64,000 nt of DNA from Oscillospiraceae bacterium (GCA_015066115.1 SVOZ01000006.1:1-64000), one strand, 5' to 3'; shown: positions 14,287 through 23,962, counted from the stretch's first letter. Numbers and translations are program-made. The notes: a model not told the origin generated them from the sequence alone.

Positions 14287-15243
14287 TTATTTGCAGTTTC
14301 GATATTTATGTGGAGTCATTCCTATGTGGTTTACAAAAAGGCGATGAAAATAACTGATATTTTCGTATCCCACTGCGGACGAAATGTCCTCAACGTTAAT
14401 TTTGGTGGTCCTTAAAAGAAACATCGCCTGAGACAGCCTTTTTTCCTGCAAAAGCTGTGTGTATGTTCTTCCTGTGCGGCGGTTTATTTCTCTTGAAAGC
14501 CAGCAAACATCGCAGTGAAGAAGCTTTGCAAGCTCATTAAGGCTTCCGTTACAGTAATTTTCCTCTATATAGCGAAAAACCTCAAAAAGCATTTCCTTTG
14601 CTGGGTTTCCTACATATAATCTATCGGTATTATTGATAAGCTGTAAAAACAAAAGCCCCATTGTTGTTTGATTTATCTGCCTTTTGTTTGGCACATCTGA
14701 AATGAGTGTGTAAAGAAGATTTTCAACAAGATTCTGTATTGGTAAAATATCAGAAACCTTAAAATGAAGATAACTTATGTCTTTAGTTTCTCGATTAAGA
14801 CAATCGATAATAAATCTTCTGAGCGGAGTTTCTTCATCGCCGAGCATGGCAAGCGCTTTATCAAAAAACTGCGGTAGAATGATAAAATTAACCGCTATAT
14901 CATCTTTATCGGCTTTTTTTATCTCCTGCACCGCTTGTGTGCCCAAAAAGAGCAACTCGCCGGCATTTAAAACAACTTTTTCGCCGTTTATTATGTGCGT
15001 AGTAGTTCCGGAGCACATATAAACTACCTCAACATAATCATGTGCATGCGGCGGAAAATCAATAAACCTTGTATGAGGACGAATAGTTATAAGCTTACCA
15101 GTATCAAGAAGTTTTTTGCTGTTTACAACATTTTTTTCTTCCATCATATACAGGCTGCGATCGATAGTGTTTTTTCCGCTTAATATTTCTTGTTCTTCTT
15201 GCGTTATTTTTGATAGGCTAAGCATTATATCTTTGCAAATCAT
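14287..15243 (-). CDS. AraC-family regulator, probably of the rhamnose operon
   Basis: A 318-residue regulator with an N-terminal cupin (FPPHAHDYVEVVYMCSGTTT, about 63-82, then VVLNAGELLFL) and a C-terminal AraC DNA-binding domain (LNELAKLLHCDVCWLSREIN, VEDISSAVGYENISYFHRLF, GMTPHKYR). It lies directly upstream of rhaB on the same strand, with about 95 bases and the promoter above between them. The layout resembles RhaS/RhaR control, with L-rhamnose as the presumed ligand (inference). It follows the LTA-synthase-like gene by 20 bases and could be read through from it. Confidence 0.88.
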   Translation of the reverse strand: MICKDIMLSLSKITQEEQEILSGKNTIDRSLYMMEEKNVVNSKKLLDTGKLITIRPHTRFIDFPPHAHDYVEVVYMCSGTTTHIINGEKVVLNAGELLFLGTQAVQEIKKADKDDIAVNFIILPQFFDKALAMLGDEETPLRRFIIDCLNRETKDISYLHFKVSDILPIQNLVENLLYTLISDVPNKRQINQTTMGLLFLQLINNTDRLYVGNPAKEMLFEVFRYIEENYCNGSLNELAKLLHCDVCWLSREINRRTGRTYTQLLQEKRLSQAMFLLRTTKINVEDISSAVGYENISYFHRLFVNHIGMTPHKYRNCK

Positions 15244-15263
15244 ATAATTTCACCTATAACTAT

Positions 15264-17273
15264 TTATTTTCCGAAGTGATATGCAAAATAGTCACTGCTA
15301 AGCGCGCCGGAGCAATAGCGGATCTTATTTCGAACAATAGTCTTTATTCGGCTTACATATCCCTCGGGTATCTCAGCAGTTTCATCATTTGGCACAAAGG
15401 TTCCTTTTGATGAATAATATGTTCCAAGATCGGTTTTCCAGTCGTAGTTCATATTAAAAACAAGTGCAGGAGCATCAGACAAAACATCTCTGCCCGGAAG
15501 TAAGCGCGAATCGAATTCTGTTCCAAAAAGATTAGAAAGTGTCGGAACTATATCAAGGCCGAAGGTTGGCGAATCGACAATGATGGGATCCATTTTTTCA
15601 AGGCATCCGCTCCAGAGAATAAGCCTCGAATGGTCGCGCTCAATATAGTTCGTAACATTATATCCGTAAAGCTCAGAAAGATACGGCATATTTCCAAGCT
15701 TGCCGTTTTGGTCAAGTCCATAAGGGAAATGGTCGGTTGAGATACAAATAACTGTATCATCAACAATCCCCTTGTTTTCAAGCTCGTTGACGAGATGTGC
15801 AAGGGCATTTTCAAGCTCTAAATTTGCGGCAAGATACCCTTTTACCTGGTCGGAATAAGCAAGATCCTTAACCTTTTCCCAGTTCTTTGCTGTCATAGCG
15901 TTGCCCGTTCTTGTATATCCGCTGTGACCGCTAACAGACATATAATAAACATTAAAAGGCTGCTGATCAATATATGTAGGCAGGGTTCCGGCAATCATTT
16001 CAAGGTCACTCTGAGGCCAGCGCTTTTTAACAAACTCTTCCATTCCGTTTCCATAGCCCATAAATCCGTCAGAATAGCCAAGATTGATATGTGTTACGTT
16101 TCTGCTGTAATATGTGTGAGAATTATTATGAAACGCCTTTCCGTAATAGCCTAATCTATTAAGCTGGCTTCCCATAGTGTAATAGTTTAAATTATCAGCA
16201 GTGTTTTTAAATGACATTCCGCCTGCTGTGGGAAGCATTCCGAATATATTCTGATATTCGCCGCCGGTTGTTCCTGCACTTGCAGGTTGATAATAATCAG
16301 TGAAATTAATTCCTTTTGTGGCAAGCCTGTAAAGGGTCGGGGTAAGTGTTGGATCAATAACCTCGGCTGTAAATGCCTCAGCGGTTATCATAATAAGGTT
16401 CTTGCCTTTAAACAAGCCTGTATATTGATTTTTCTTTGATGCTGTCAAGGTGCTTACATACTCATTTAGTTCTTTGATCTTAGTGGTACTTCCCCCTTCA
16501 AGATCAAGCTCAAGTTGATTGAATCCGTATTCCTCAGGTTTAGAAACAGACTCAGAAGAAGCGCTCTCAGAAGAAACTGAGCCAATGTCTGTGTTTTCAA
16601 AAGACTCAGATGACGAACCGAAAATATAGTTTTGAATATCAAGTCTAAGACCGGTAAAGAGTCCGAAATTTCCGACTGCTGATTGGAAGTTGTACTCCTT
16701 ATTATAAATAGGTCCGTAAACACTGCTCAGACTTACACACAAAACAGTTATGATATGAACAAAGACCGCAACTAAGACCGCAAAGGATTTTTTAAACTTA
16801 TCTGTTCTTTCGGCAGATAAAAAGCGGCGGCCAAAAATTATGTAAAGAACAACAGGCAAAAAGTAAAGAAAGATTTTAAACAGCCCGTCAAATGAAAAGA
16901 TCAAAGCAAGAGTTTCGTCAACAAAGCCATCGGCAAGATGACCTGCGCCGCCAAAGATTGTATTAATATCGTAAAAAACCTTAAAGAAACGATTGACAAA
17001 ATATTCAACAAGATATACAACCGCGCATAGCGACATAAGCACAGCGGTTAAAATAAAATTGACCTTGCTGTTTTTAAAAATTGTTGTTAAAAGATATCCT
17101 ATCATTCCAAGTGAAATGCAAAATAAAAGCATAAACAGCATGCTTAATTTAAAAAATCCGTCAACGCTCGAGATCCTGAAAATGCATTCATAATAAAAAA
17201 GCACTGCGGGAAACAAAATCATTGTGAGAGAAAACCATTCTTTATTTTTTAAACGGTTTAGAATTTCATTCAT
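15264..17273 (-). CDS. Lipoteichoic-acid-synthase-like sulfatase-fold enzyme
   Basis: The 669 residues begin with about five membrane helices (residues about 15-205), a linker rich in Ser and Glu (about 215-245), then an extracellular alkaline-phosphatase-fold domain. Recognisable parts are NLIMITAEAFTAEVIDPT (metal Glu), ASAGTTGGEYQNIFG (catalytic Thr), YYMSVSGHSGY, VICISTDHFPYGL (metal Asp-His) and a final WSGCLEK region. LtaS-type enzymes transfer glycerol phosphate from phosphatidylglycerol to growing teichoic acid outside the cell. Whether this one is a polymerase, primase or another phosphoglycerol transferase cannot be told. Confidence 0.88.
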   Translation of the reverse strand: MNEILNRLKNKEWFSLTMILFPAVLFYYECIFRISSVDGFFKLSMLFMLLFCISLGMIGYLLTTIFKNSKVNFILTAVLMSLCAVVYLVEYFVNRFFKVFYDINTIFGGAGHLADGFVDETLALIFSFDGLFKIFLYFLPVVLYIIFGRRFLSAERTDKFKKSFAVLVAVFVHIITVLCVSLSSVYGPIYNKEYNFQSAVGNFGLFTGLRLDIQNYIFGSSSESFENTDIGSVSSESASSESVSKPEEYGFNQLELDLEGGSTTKIKELNEYVSTLTASKKNQYTGLFKGKNLIMITAEAFTAEVIDPTLTPTLYRLATKGINFTDYYQPASAGTTGGEYQNIFGMLPTAGGMSFKNTADNLNYYTMGSQLNRLGYYGKAFHNNSHTYYSRNVTHINLGYSDGFMGYGNGMEEFVKKRWPQSDLEMIAGTLPTYIDQQPFNVYYMSVSGHSGYTRTGNAMTAKNWEKVKDLAYSDQVKGYLAANLELENALAHLVNELENKGIVDDTVICISTDHFPYGLDQNGKLGNMPYLSELYGYNVTNYIERDHSRLILWSGCLEKMDPIIVDSPTFGLDIVPTLSNLFGTEFDSRLLPGRDVLSDAPALVFNMNYDWKTDLGTYYSSKGTFVPNDETAEIPEGYVSRIKTIVRNKIRYCSGALSSDYFAYHFGK

Positions 17274-17291
17274 AATATCACCTTCTTATTT

Positions 17292-17320
17292 AGTATAATA
17301 TAATTCATAACAAAAGACAA
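17292..17320 (-). promoter_or_regulatory. Promoter of the LTA-synthase-like gene
   Basis: Reading leftwards, TTGTCT (17315-17320), a 17-base spacer and TATACT (17292-17297), about 20 bases before the start codon at 17273. Confidence 0.6.
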
Positions 17321-17382
17321 GAAATTTCGACAAAATGAATTAATTTTATTTTTTATCAAATACTCATTTTAGGTGATGTTAA

Positions 17383-18684
17383 ATGAATTCAATTTGGAGT
17401 AAAGACTTTGATCTGCCGATATTTGATGAATTAAAGAAAACCGAGATAAAAACAGATGTTCTTATTATCGGTGGAGGTCTTGCGGGAATTTTGTGTGCCT
17501 ACAAACTACAAAAGCAAAACGTAAATTATATTTTGGTTGAGGCTGATAGAATTTTTAGTGGCGTTTCAGCAAACACAACTGCAAAAATAACCTCTCAGCA
17601 CGGTCTAATATATAACAAATTGATTAAAGAATTCGGATTAACTAAAACAAGCCTATATTTAAAAGCAAATCAAGATGCTCTTAATGAGTATAGAAATCTT
17701 ACCGCATCCATTGATTGTGATTTTGAAGAAAAGGATAATTATGTTTACTCACTTGAAAGCCTTAAAAAAATCGAAAAAGAGCTTCGTGCACTCGAAAAAA
17801 TCAGTTACAAGGCTGAATTCGCTAAACATCTGCCAATTCCTATATCTGTTATGGGAGCAGTTAAGTTTAAAAATCAAGCGCAGTTTAATCCGATGAAGTT
17901 TGCAAAAGAAATCGTTAAAGGGCTTAATATTTATGAACAAACGGCTGTGCGTGAATATGACGGCAGATGTTTTTTAACCGATTTCGGCAAAATCAGGGCA
18001 GAAAAAGCCATCATTACAACCCATTTCCCTTTTATTAATAAACACGGAAATTATTTTATAAAAATGTATCAGCATCGCTCCTATGTTCTTGCGCTAAAAA
18101 ATGCCACAGATGTTAAAGGAATGTTCGTTGACGAAAAAGATGACGGGTTATCTTTCAGAAACCATAAGGACACTCTGCTTTTAGGCGGTGGCGGACACAG
18201 GACAGGAAAAAACGGCGGAAGCTACGGAGAGCTTGAGGATTTTTCAAAAAAGCATTACCCTAACTCCTATGAGGTTACACGCTGGGCAACGCAGGACTGT
18301 ATGACACTTGACGGCGTCGCTTATATCGGTAAATACTCAAAAAACACCCCAAATTTATTTGTTGCAACGGGATTTAATAAATGGGGCATCACTTCTTCAA
18401 TGGTAGCGGCAAACATTTTATCTGATTTGGTTTTGGAAAAGCAAAACCCTTACGCAGAACTTTACTGCCCGTCCCGAAGCATATTGAGGCCTCAGCTTTT
18501 GTTAAATTCCTTTGAAACAGTTACAAATCTTTTAACTCCCACAGCACCAAGATGTCCGCATTTAGGGTGCGCATTAAAATGGAATTCGCAGGAGCATTCC
18601 TGGGATTGCTCCTGCCACGGATCACGATTTTCAAAAGACGGAAAACTTTTAGATAATCCTGCAACTGACGATTTAAAACAATAA
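17383..18684 (+). CDS. FAD-dependent oxidoreductase with C-terminal Rieske domain
   Basis: A 433-residue protein. The N-terminal DAO-type flavin domain has VLIIGGGLAGILCAYKLQ (dinucleotide fold, about 27-44) and ANTTAKITSQHG. The C-terminal domain, about 385-433, has the Rieske [2Fe-2S] ligands CPHLGC and CSCHGS. Proteins of this type occur in many Clostridia and Bacilli; the substrate is not established (an amine or amino acid is likely from the flavin family). RBS AGGTGATG precedes ATG 17383. It is a single gene between two opposite-strand operons. Confidence 0.88.
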   Translation: MNSIWSKDFDLPIFDELKKTEIKTDVLIIGGGLAGILCAYKLQKQNVNYILVEADRIFSGVSANTTAKITSQHGLIYNKLIKEFGLTKTSLYLKANQDALNEYRNLTASIDCDFEEKDNYVYSLESLKKIEKELRALEKISYKAEFAKHLPIPISVMGAVKFKNQAQFNPMKFAKEIVKGLNIYEQTAVREYDGRCFLTDFGKIRAEKAIITTHFPFINKHGNYFIKMYQHRSYVLALKNATDVKGMFVDEKDDGLSFRNHKDTLLLGGGGHRTGKNGGSYGELEDFSKKHYPNSYEVTRWATQDCMTLDGVAYIGKYSKNTPNLFVATGFNKWGITSSMVAANILSDLVLEKQNPYAELYCPSRSILRPQLLLNSFETVTNLLTPTAPRCPHLGCALKWNSQEHSWDCSCHGSRFSKDGKLLDNPATDDLKQ

Positions 18685-18685
18685 A

Positions 18686-18710
18686 AACGGCGCAGACTGC
18701 GCCGTTTTTT
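18686..18710. terminator. Terminator between the Rieske oxidoreductase and isocitrate dehydrogenase
   Basis: Stem AACGGCGCAG/CTGCGCCGTT with a minimal loop and a T run on the plus strand; on the minus strand it also sits just past the icd stop. Confidence 0.85.
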
Positions 18711-18711
18711 A

Positions 18712-19863
18712 CTAATAAATTTTATCGAGGGTTTTCATTACATAATCCGCAAATTCCTTGCAGGTTGCACCGTCGCGGTTACCTGTAACAACAACTGCCT
18801 TTTCCTGCTCATTGCAGATCGCAAGAGCCTTTGAAAGAAGGTCAGCCTTGCTTGGCATCGCAATGTGTCTTAGCATCATTTCAGCCGCCTTAAATATGCT
18901 GGAAGGATTAGCATAATCGCCTATTCCCTCTTCAATCATTCTCGGAGCCGAGCCATGAATAGCCTCAAACATTGCATATCTGTCACCAATATTTGCGCTT
19001 CCTGCAGTTCCAACTCCGCCTTGAATTTGTGCCGCCTCGTCTGTGATTATGTCACCATAAAGATTTGGCAAAACAAAAACCTGAAACTTGCTTCTGATTT
19101 CGGGGTTTACAAGGTTTGCAGTCATAATATCGATATACCACTCATCTGCGGTGATGTCGGGATAATCATTTGCAACCTCGTGGCAAACAGCAGAAAATCT
19201 TCCGTCGGTTTTTTTCATTATGTTTGCCTTTGTTACGATTGCGACATTGGTTTTGCCGTTGTTTTTAGCATATTCAAATGCCGCTCTGGCAATTCTCTTT
19301 GTTCCAACATCGGTCGTAACCTTGAAGTCCATAGAAAGCTTGCCCTCAATTTCAATTCCCTTTGAACCGAGAACATACTCGCCTTCGGTGTTCTCGCGAT
19401 AGAAGATCCAATCAATATTCTCCTCGGGAACACAAACAGGACGAACATTTGCATAAAGGTCAAGCTCGCGCCTAAGCGCGACATTTGCGCTTTCCATGGT
19501 GCCACCTTTGGGTGTAGTTGTAGGCCCTTTTAAGAGCACATCACACTCTTTAATTGCGTCGAGGGTTTCCTTGGGAATGGGAACATTCTGAGCAAGGCGG
19601 TTTTCAATTGTAAGGCCCTCTATTTCGCGGATCTCAACCTTGCCGCTTGCAATTTCATCCTTTAAAAGCGCATTAAGCACGCGACGTGCCTGCTTAACTA
19701 TAATAGGGCCAATGCCATCGCCGCCGCAAACGCCTATTACAATCTTATCCATGGCTGTAAAGTCTTTTGCCTTTGCACCTTTTTCCATTCTTTCAACACG
19801 CTCAAGCTGTTCATTTAAAAGTTTTCTGTAATGCTCAACTGCGGCATCTATCTGATTTTGCAT
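18712..19863 (-). CDS. icd: Isocitrate/isopropylmalate-family dehydrogenase, likely isocitrate dehydrogenase
   Basis: A beta-decarboxylating dehydrogenase of 383 residues: VIGVCGGDGIGPIIV, substrate-loop region REGLTIENRL-like (EGLTIENRLAQNVPIP), YRENTEGEYVLGSKG, VTKANIMKKTDG, TANLVNPEIRSKFQV and GDIITDEAAQIQGG. The family alone could be isopropylmalate or isocitrate dehydrogenase. Its position at the end of an operon with aconitase and citrate-synthase-like genes, overlapping aconitase by 3 bases, argues for isocitrate to 2-oxoglutarate. Cofactor preference was not read from the sequence. Confidence 0.88.
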   Translation of the reverse strand: MQNQIDAAVEHYRKLLNEQLERVERMEKGAKAKDFTAMDKIVIGVCGGDGIGPIIVKQARRVLNALLKDEIASGKVEIREIEGLTIENRLAQNVPIPKETLDAIKECDVLLKGPTTTPKGGTMESANVALRRELDLYANVRPVCVPEENIDWIFYRENTEGEYVLGSKGIEIEGKLSMDFKVTTDVGTKRIARAAFEYAKNNGKTNVAIVTKANIMKKTDGRFSAVCHEVANDYPDITADEWYIDIMTANLVNPEIRSKFQVFVLPNLYGDIITDEAAQIQGGVGTAGSANIGDRYAMFEAIHGSAPRMIEEGIGDYANPSSIFKAAEMMLRHIAMPSKADLLSKALAICNEQEKAVVVTGNRDGATCKEFADYVMKTLDKIY

Positions 19864-21797
19864 TAGTTATCCCCCGTTTCCTTTGTGTAAGCCAAAAGAC
19901 CGCCTGCTTTAAGAATATCCTTCTGGCGTTCTGTAAATGAGCAAACAAGCTTTATTTTCTCATTTGTTGTGTTATTCACAAGAGTCATCTCGCCGCTATC
20001 CATTCCCGCATAAACATTGTCAATAGAAAGCTTATCGCCCTGCGAAATCTTATCGTAATCATCAGGATTTTCAAATGTAAGAGGCATAATTCCCGCATTT
20101 ATAAGATTTGCAATATGTATTCTTGCAAAGCTCTTTGCTATTACGCAACGAATGCCCAAATACATAGGAACGAGCGCAGCGTGTTCTCTTGAAGAGCCCT
20201 GTCCATAGTTTGAGCCGCCGACAATTATGCCATCTCCTGCCGCTTTTGCACGCTCGGGGAAGGACTCATCGCAAACCGCAAAGCAGAATTTTGAAAGATA
20301 CGGAATATTTGAGCGGTAGGGCAGAATTTTTGCGCCCGCAGGCATAATGTGGTCGGTTGTAATGTTGTCGCCAACCTTTAAAACAAGCTCTGCAGAAAGT
20401 GTATTTTCTTGCTTTTTAGAGTCGGGGAACTTCTTTATATTGGGACCGCGTAAAATCTCAATGTCTTTTGCGTCGATTTCATTTGCAGGCTCAATAACGG
20501 CACTGTCATTAATAAGAAAGCTTTCGGGCATTTTTATTTCAGGCATACTGCCAAGAAGTCTTGGATCGGTTATTTCACCTGTTAATGCTGCGGCAACAGC
20601 AGTTTCGGGAGAAACAAGATAAACCTTGCCGTCCTTTGTTCCGCTTCTGCCCTCAAAATTACGATTAAATGTTCTTAAGGACACACCTGCAGAGTTAGGA
20701 GAAAATCCCATACCTATACATGGGCCGCAGGCACACTCTAAAACACGAGCGCCGCTTGCCAAAATATCAGAAAGTGCTCCGCAGTCTGCAAGCATAGTTA
20801 GAACCTGCTTGGAACCGGGAGAAACCGACATACTAACACTGTCGCAAACAGTTTTATCTTTTAACAGAGCTGCGACCTTAAGCATATCAAAAAGTGAGGA
20901 GTTTGTGCAGGAACCAACACAGACCTGGTCAACCTTGGTGCCTTTAAGACTCGAAACGGTTACGATATTGTCAGGGCTGTGGGGACAGGCAATAAGGGGC
21001 TCAAGCTCAGAAAGATTTATGTCAATAATTTTGTCATAAACGGCATCTTCATCAGAAGCAAGAGGAATATAATCCTCTTCTCTGCCTTCTTTTTTAAGAA
21101 ACTCTCTTGTAATCTCATCAGAGGGGAAAATAGAGGTTGTGGCGCCAAGCTCTGTTCCCATATTTGTAATGGTTGCTCGCTCAGGAACAGAAAGGGTTTT
21201 AACGCCCTCTCCACCCCATTCGATTATAGCACCAACTCCGCCTTTAACCGAAAGAATACGAAGAATTTCAAGGCTTACATCCTTTGCTGTTACAAAAGGA
21301 TTTAGCTTACCTGTAAGATTAACCTTATACATTTTAGGCATAGTGATAAAGTAAGCACCGCCACCCATCGCTACAGCAACATCAAGGCCGCCCGCTCCAA
21401 AAGCAAGCATACCTATTCCGCCGCCGGTGGGTGTATGACTGTCGGAACCTATTAAAGTTTTGCCGGGCTTGCCAAATCTTTCAAGATGAACCTGATGGCA
21501 AATTCCGTTACCTGGGCGGGAAAAATAAATTCCGTGTTTTTTACAAACAGACTGAATGTATCTGTGGTCATCGGCATTTTCAAATCCCGACTGAAGTGTG
21601 TTATGGTCAATATATGCGACGCTTTTTTCTGTTTTAACCCTGTCAATACCCATTGTTTCAAACTCAAGGTATGCCATAGTTCCTGTTGCGTCCTGTGTGA
21701 GAGTCTGATCGATTTTGAGAGAGATCTCGCTACCGACAGTCATCTCACCACTTTTCAAGTGTGACTTAATTATTTTCTGCGCTATTGTCAGTCCCAC
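19863..21797 (-). CDS. acn: Aconitate hydratase
   Basis: A 644-residue [4Fe-4S] enzyme that converts citrate to isocitrate. It shows IGSDSHTPTGGGIGMLAFGAG, cluster ligands in CVGSCTNSS and CACGPCIGMG, and the C-terminal swivel domain with GDNITTDHIMPAG and GSNYGQGSSREHAALVP. Its compact length matches the short AcnA-like form of anaerobic Bacillota. The GTG start at 21797 has AGGAG 9 bases upstream inside the end of the GntR gene, so translation is probably coupled. It is followed directly by icd. Confidence 0.95.
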   Translation of the reverse strand: MGLTIAQKIIKSHLKSGEMTVGSEISLKIDQTLTQDATGTMAYLEFETMGIDRVKTEKSVAYIDHNTLQSGFENADDHRYIQSVCKKHGIYFSRPGNGICHQVHLERFGKPGKTLIGSDSHTPTGGGIGMLAFGAGGLDVAVAMGGGAYFITMPKMYKVNLTGKLNPFVTAKDVSLEILRILSVKGGVGAIIEWGGEGVKTLSVPERATITNMGTELGATTSIFPSDEITREFLKKEGREEDYIPLASDEDAVYDKIIDINLSELEPLIACPHSPDNIVTVSSLKGTKVDQVCVGSCTNSSLFDMLKVAALLKDKTVCDSVSMSVSPGSKQVLTMLADCGALSDILASGARVLECACGPCIGMGFSPNSAGVSLRTFNRNFEGRSGTKDGKVYLVSPETAVAAALTGEITDPRLLGSMPEIKMPESFLINDSAVIEPANEIDAKDIEILRGPNIKKFPDSKKQENTLSAELVLKVGDNITTDHIMPAGAKILPYRSNIPYLSKFCFAVCDESFPERAKAAGDGIIVGGSNYGQGSSREHAALVPMYLGIRCVIAKSFARIHIANLINAGIMPLTFENPDDYDKISQGDKLSIDNVYAGMDSGEMTLVNNTTNEKIKLVCSFTERQKDILKAGGLLAYTKETGDN

Positions 21798-22448
21798 TTA
21801 TTTCATCTCCTCTTCCTTCATTATGTTATTATAGGCATTTACAACGTGGTCTGTAACCATCTTCTGAGCAAGCTCTGCATCGTGTGCCTCAAGGGCGGAA
21901 AGAATTTCTCTGTGTTCTTTTAAAGAAAGCCTTGCTCTCTCCTCATTTTCAACAGAAGACTTGCGATATTTCTGAACCTTTTTATGAAGAGGTGTCAGGG
22001 TGTCATAAATAACGGTACTGCCGCTGAAACGGTAAACAAGTTCGTGAAAATGATTGTCTACGCCTTTCATTCTGTCAGCATCCTTTTTTGAGGCATAAAA
22101 CTCCTGCAGATCAAGAAGATCGCGAAGCTGTTTTAACTGCTCATCTGTAACGCGAAGAGCTGCACGATATGCCGCAATGCCCTCAATATTTTGCCTTATG
22201 GCATAAATATCCATCAGATCTTCTTTTGTTATTCCGAGAACAACCGAACCTTTTCCTGTCTCCTCTATTATATGCTCTTGCGCAAGACGGCGAAGAGCCT
22301 CTCTGACAGGTGTGCGGCTGACGCCCATAGTTTCACTAAGCTTTAATTCGGTGAGAATTTCTCCGCGCTGGTATTTTCCGCTTAATATATCTGTTTCGAG
22401 CTGCTCAAAAATCTGATCGGCAAGCGAAATGGTTCTATGGTCAAGCAT
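21798..22448 (-). CDS. GntR-family regulator (FadR-type) within the TCA operon
   Basis: A winged-helix N-terminus (about 5-70: FEQLETDILSGKYQRGEIL, LSETMGVSRTPVREALRRLA) and an all-helical FCD ligand domain (about 80-210, with DNHFHELVYRFSG and ALEAHDAELAQKMVTDHV). ATG 22448 is chosen because GGAGAGG sits correctly in front of it. It lies between the citrate-synthase-like gene (18 bases) and acn (1 base), so it is an internal gene of the operon and a likely autoregulator acting at the TGTATACA site near 23869. The effector could be citrate or another organic acid (inference). Confidence 0.88.
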   Translation of the reverse strand: MLDHRTISLADQIFEQLETDILSGKYQRGEILTELKLSETMGVSRTPVREALRRLAQEHIIEETGKGSVVLGITKEDLMDIYAIRQNIEGIAAYRAALRVTDEQLKQLRDLLDLQEFYASKKDADRMKGVDNHFHELVYRFSGSTVIYDTLTPLHKKVQKYRKSSVENEERARLSLKEHREILSALEAHDAELAQKMVTDHVVNAYNNIMKEEEMK

Positions 22449-22466
22449 TATTTCCTCTCCTTTCAA

Positions 22467-23843
22467 TTAAAGACGGCTGAATCTGCCGTTTGAGAGTTCT
22501 TCAATTTTTTCTTCAATTTCGTGGGTCGAAAGCGAAGTCTGTCTTCCGCCCTCATATTCCTTGTCGATCCACTCTTTAATTCCAATAACAACAGGGTCAC
22601 GCTTATCTATTGCTTCAGAAGCCGAAAGCCTGTAGTTATCGTTGATCCAATATGCAATTCCTGCAAGACCCGAGGTTTTGCTGAGCATGACCGAAGGAGG
22701 TCTGTTTAATATCTTGTCGGTATTGAAGATGTTATAAATCTCCTCATCCTTTAAAAGACCGTCGGCGTGAATTCCTGCACGGGTTACATTAAAGCTCTTT
22801 CCGACAAATGGGGTCATAGGCGGAATTTCGTAACCAATATTGTGCTTAAAATAATCAGCAATTTCGGTTATAACCGTAGCATCCATTCCGTCAAGCGAGC
22901 CACGAAGCGAGGCATACTCAATAACCATTGCCTCAAGGGGCACATTTCCGGTTCTTTCGCCTATTCCCAACAGCGAGCAGTTTACTGCGCAGGCGCCATA
23001 AAGCCATGCGGTGCTTGCATTGGTAACCGCTTTGTAAAAATCATTGTGTCCGTGCCACTCAAGCATCTCGCTGGGAACATCGGAATAGTGTTTAAGACCA
23101 TAAATTATTCCGGGAACACTACGCGGAAGTGCAACCTCTGTAAAGGGTACGCCGTAACCCATAGTGTCACATGCGCGAATTTTAACAGGGATGCCTGCAT
23201 CCTGCGACATTTTCATAAGCTCATTTACAAACGGAACAACAAAGCCGTAAAAATCTGCCCTTGTTATATCCTCAAGGTGACATCTGGGCATAACTCCAGC
23301 CTCAAAAGCAAGCGCAACTGCAGACAGATAATGGTCAAGTGCCTGTTTGCGTGTCATCTTCAGTTTTTTGAAAATATGATAGTCGCTGCAGGAAACAAGA
23401 ATTCCTGTTTCACGGATGCCTAAATCCTTAACAAGCTTAAAGTCTTCTTTCGAGGCTCTTATCCATGTGGTGATCTCAGGAAATTTAAGCCCGAGATCGC
23501 GGCATTTTTCAAGCGCCTCTCTATCCTTTTTGCTGTAAACAAAAAACTCGGTCTGACGAATAATGCCATAGGGTCCGCCAAGCCTTGACATAAGCTTGTA
23601 AAGGTCAACGATCTGCTCAACGCTGTAAGGGTCAACAGATTGCTGTCCATCTCTAAGCGATGTGTCGGTTATCCATATTTCCTGGGGCATTCCTATTGGC
23701 ACACGCCGGTGGTTAAATGATATTTTGGGAATATCATCGTAAGGATATAGGTCCCTGTATAAATTTGGATCGGGAATGTCCTGCAAAGAATATTTATAGC
23801 TATTCTGTTCAAGCAGATTAGTTTGCGGCGATATTTCAAGCAT
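22467..23843 (-). CDS. Re-citrate-synthase-like enzyme of the homocitrate/isopropylmalate synthase family
   Basis: A DRE-TIM metallolyase-family protein of about 458 residues: ITDTSLRDGQQS (metal-binding RDGQ), CHLEDITRADFYGFV, ACDTMGYGVP, EWHGHNDFYKAVTNA and NCSLLGIGERTGNVPLE. The family includes homocitrate, isopropylmalate and Re-citrate synthases. The last condenses acetyl-CoA with oxaloacetate in anaerobes such as Clostridium kluyveri (established there). Co-transcription with aconitase and isocitrate dehydrogenase supports a citrate-forming role. ATG 23843 is preferred: AAAGGAG lies 10 bases upstream, while the GTG at 23852 is too close to it. First gene of the operon. Confidence 0.85.
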   Translation of the reverse strand: MLEISPQTNLLEQNSYKYSLQDIPDPNLYRDLYPYDDIPKISFNHRRVPIGMPQEIWITDTSLRDGQQSVDPYSVEQIVDLYKLMSRLGGPYGIIRQTEFFVYSKKDREALEKCRDLGLKFPEITTWIRASKEDFKLVKDLGIRETGILVSCSDYHIFKKLKMTRKQALDHYLSAVALAFEAGVMPRCHLEDITRADFYGFVVPFVNELMKMSQDAGIPVKIRACDTMGYGVPFTEVALPRSVPGIIYGLKHYSDVPSEMLEWHGHNDFYKAVTNASTAWLYGACAVNCSLLGIGERTGNVPLEAMVIEYASLRGSLDGMDATVITEIADYFKHNIGYEIPPMTPFVGKSFNVTRAGIHADGLLKDEEIYNIFNTDKILNRPPSVMLSKTSGLAGIAYWINDNYRLSASEAIDKRDPVVIGIKEWIDKEYEGGRQTSLSTHEIEEKIEELSNGRFSRL

Positions 23844-23868
23844 TGTACACACTCTCCTTTAGTGTTTA

Positions 23869-23905
23869 TGTATACAATTATACAATTTATTATATACGCT
23901 GTCAA
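23869..23905 (-). promoter_or_regulatory. Consensus promoter and GntR-type operator of the TCA operon
   Basis: Reading leftwards, perfect TTGACA (23900-23905), a 17-base spacer and perfect TATAAT (23877-23882). Directly after the -10 box lies the palindrome TGTATACA (23869-23876), which fits FadR-type GntR operators (TNGTNNNACNA-like) and would block a very strong promoter. Confidence 0.75.
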
Positions 23906-23930
23906 TATTTTCTGCCACAAAAAAGAAAAA

Positions 23931-23956
23931 AGTTCCCGATTTTTTACTCGGGAACT
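23931..23956 (-). terminator. Terminator of the Crp/Fnr gene
   Basis: Stem AGTTCCCGA/TCGGGAACT with a T-rich run on the minus-strand RNA, separating the crp-like gene from the promoter of the downstream TCA operon. Confidence 0.8.
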
Positions 23957-23962
23957 AAAAAA

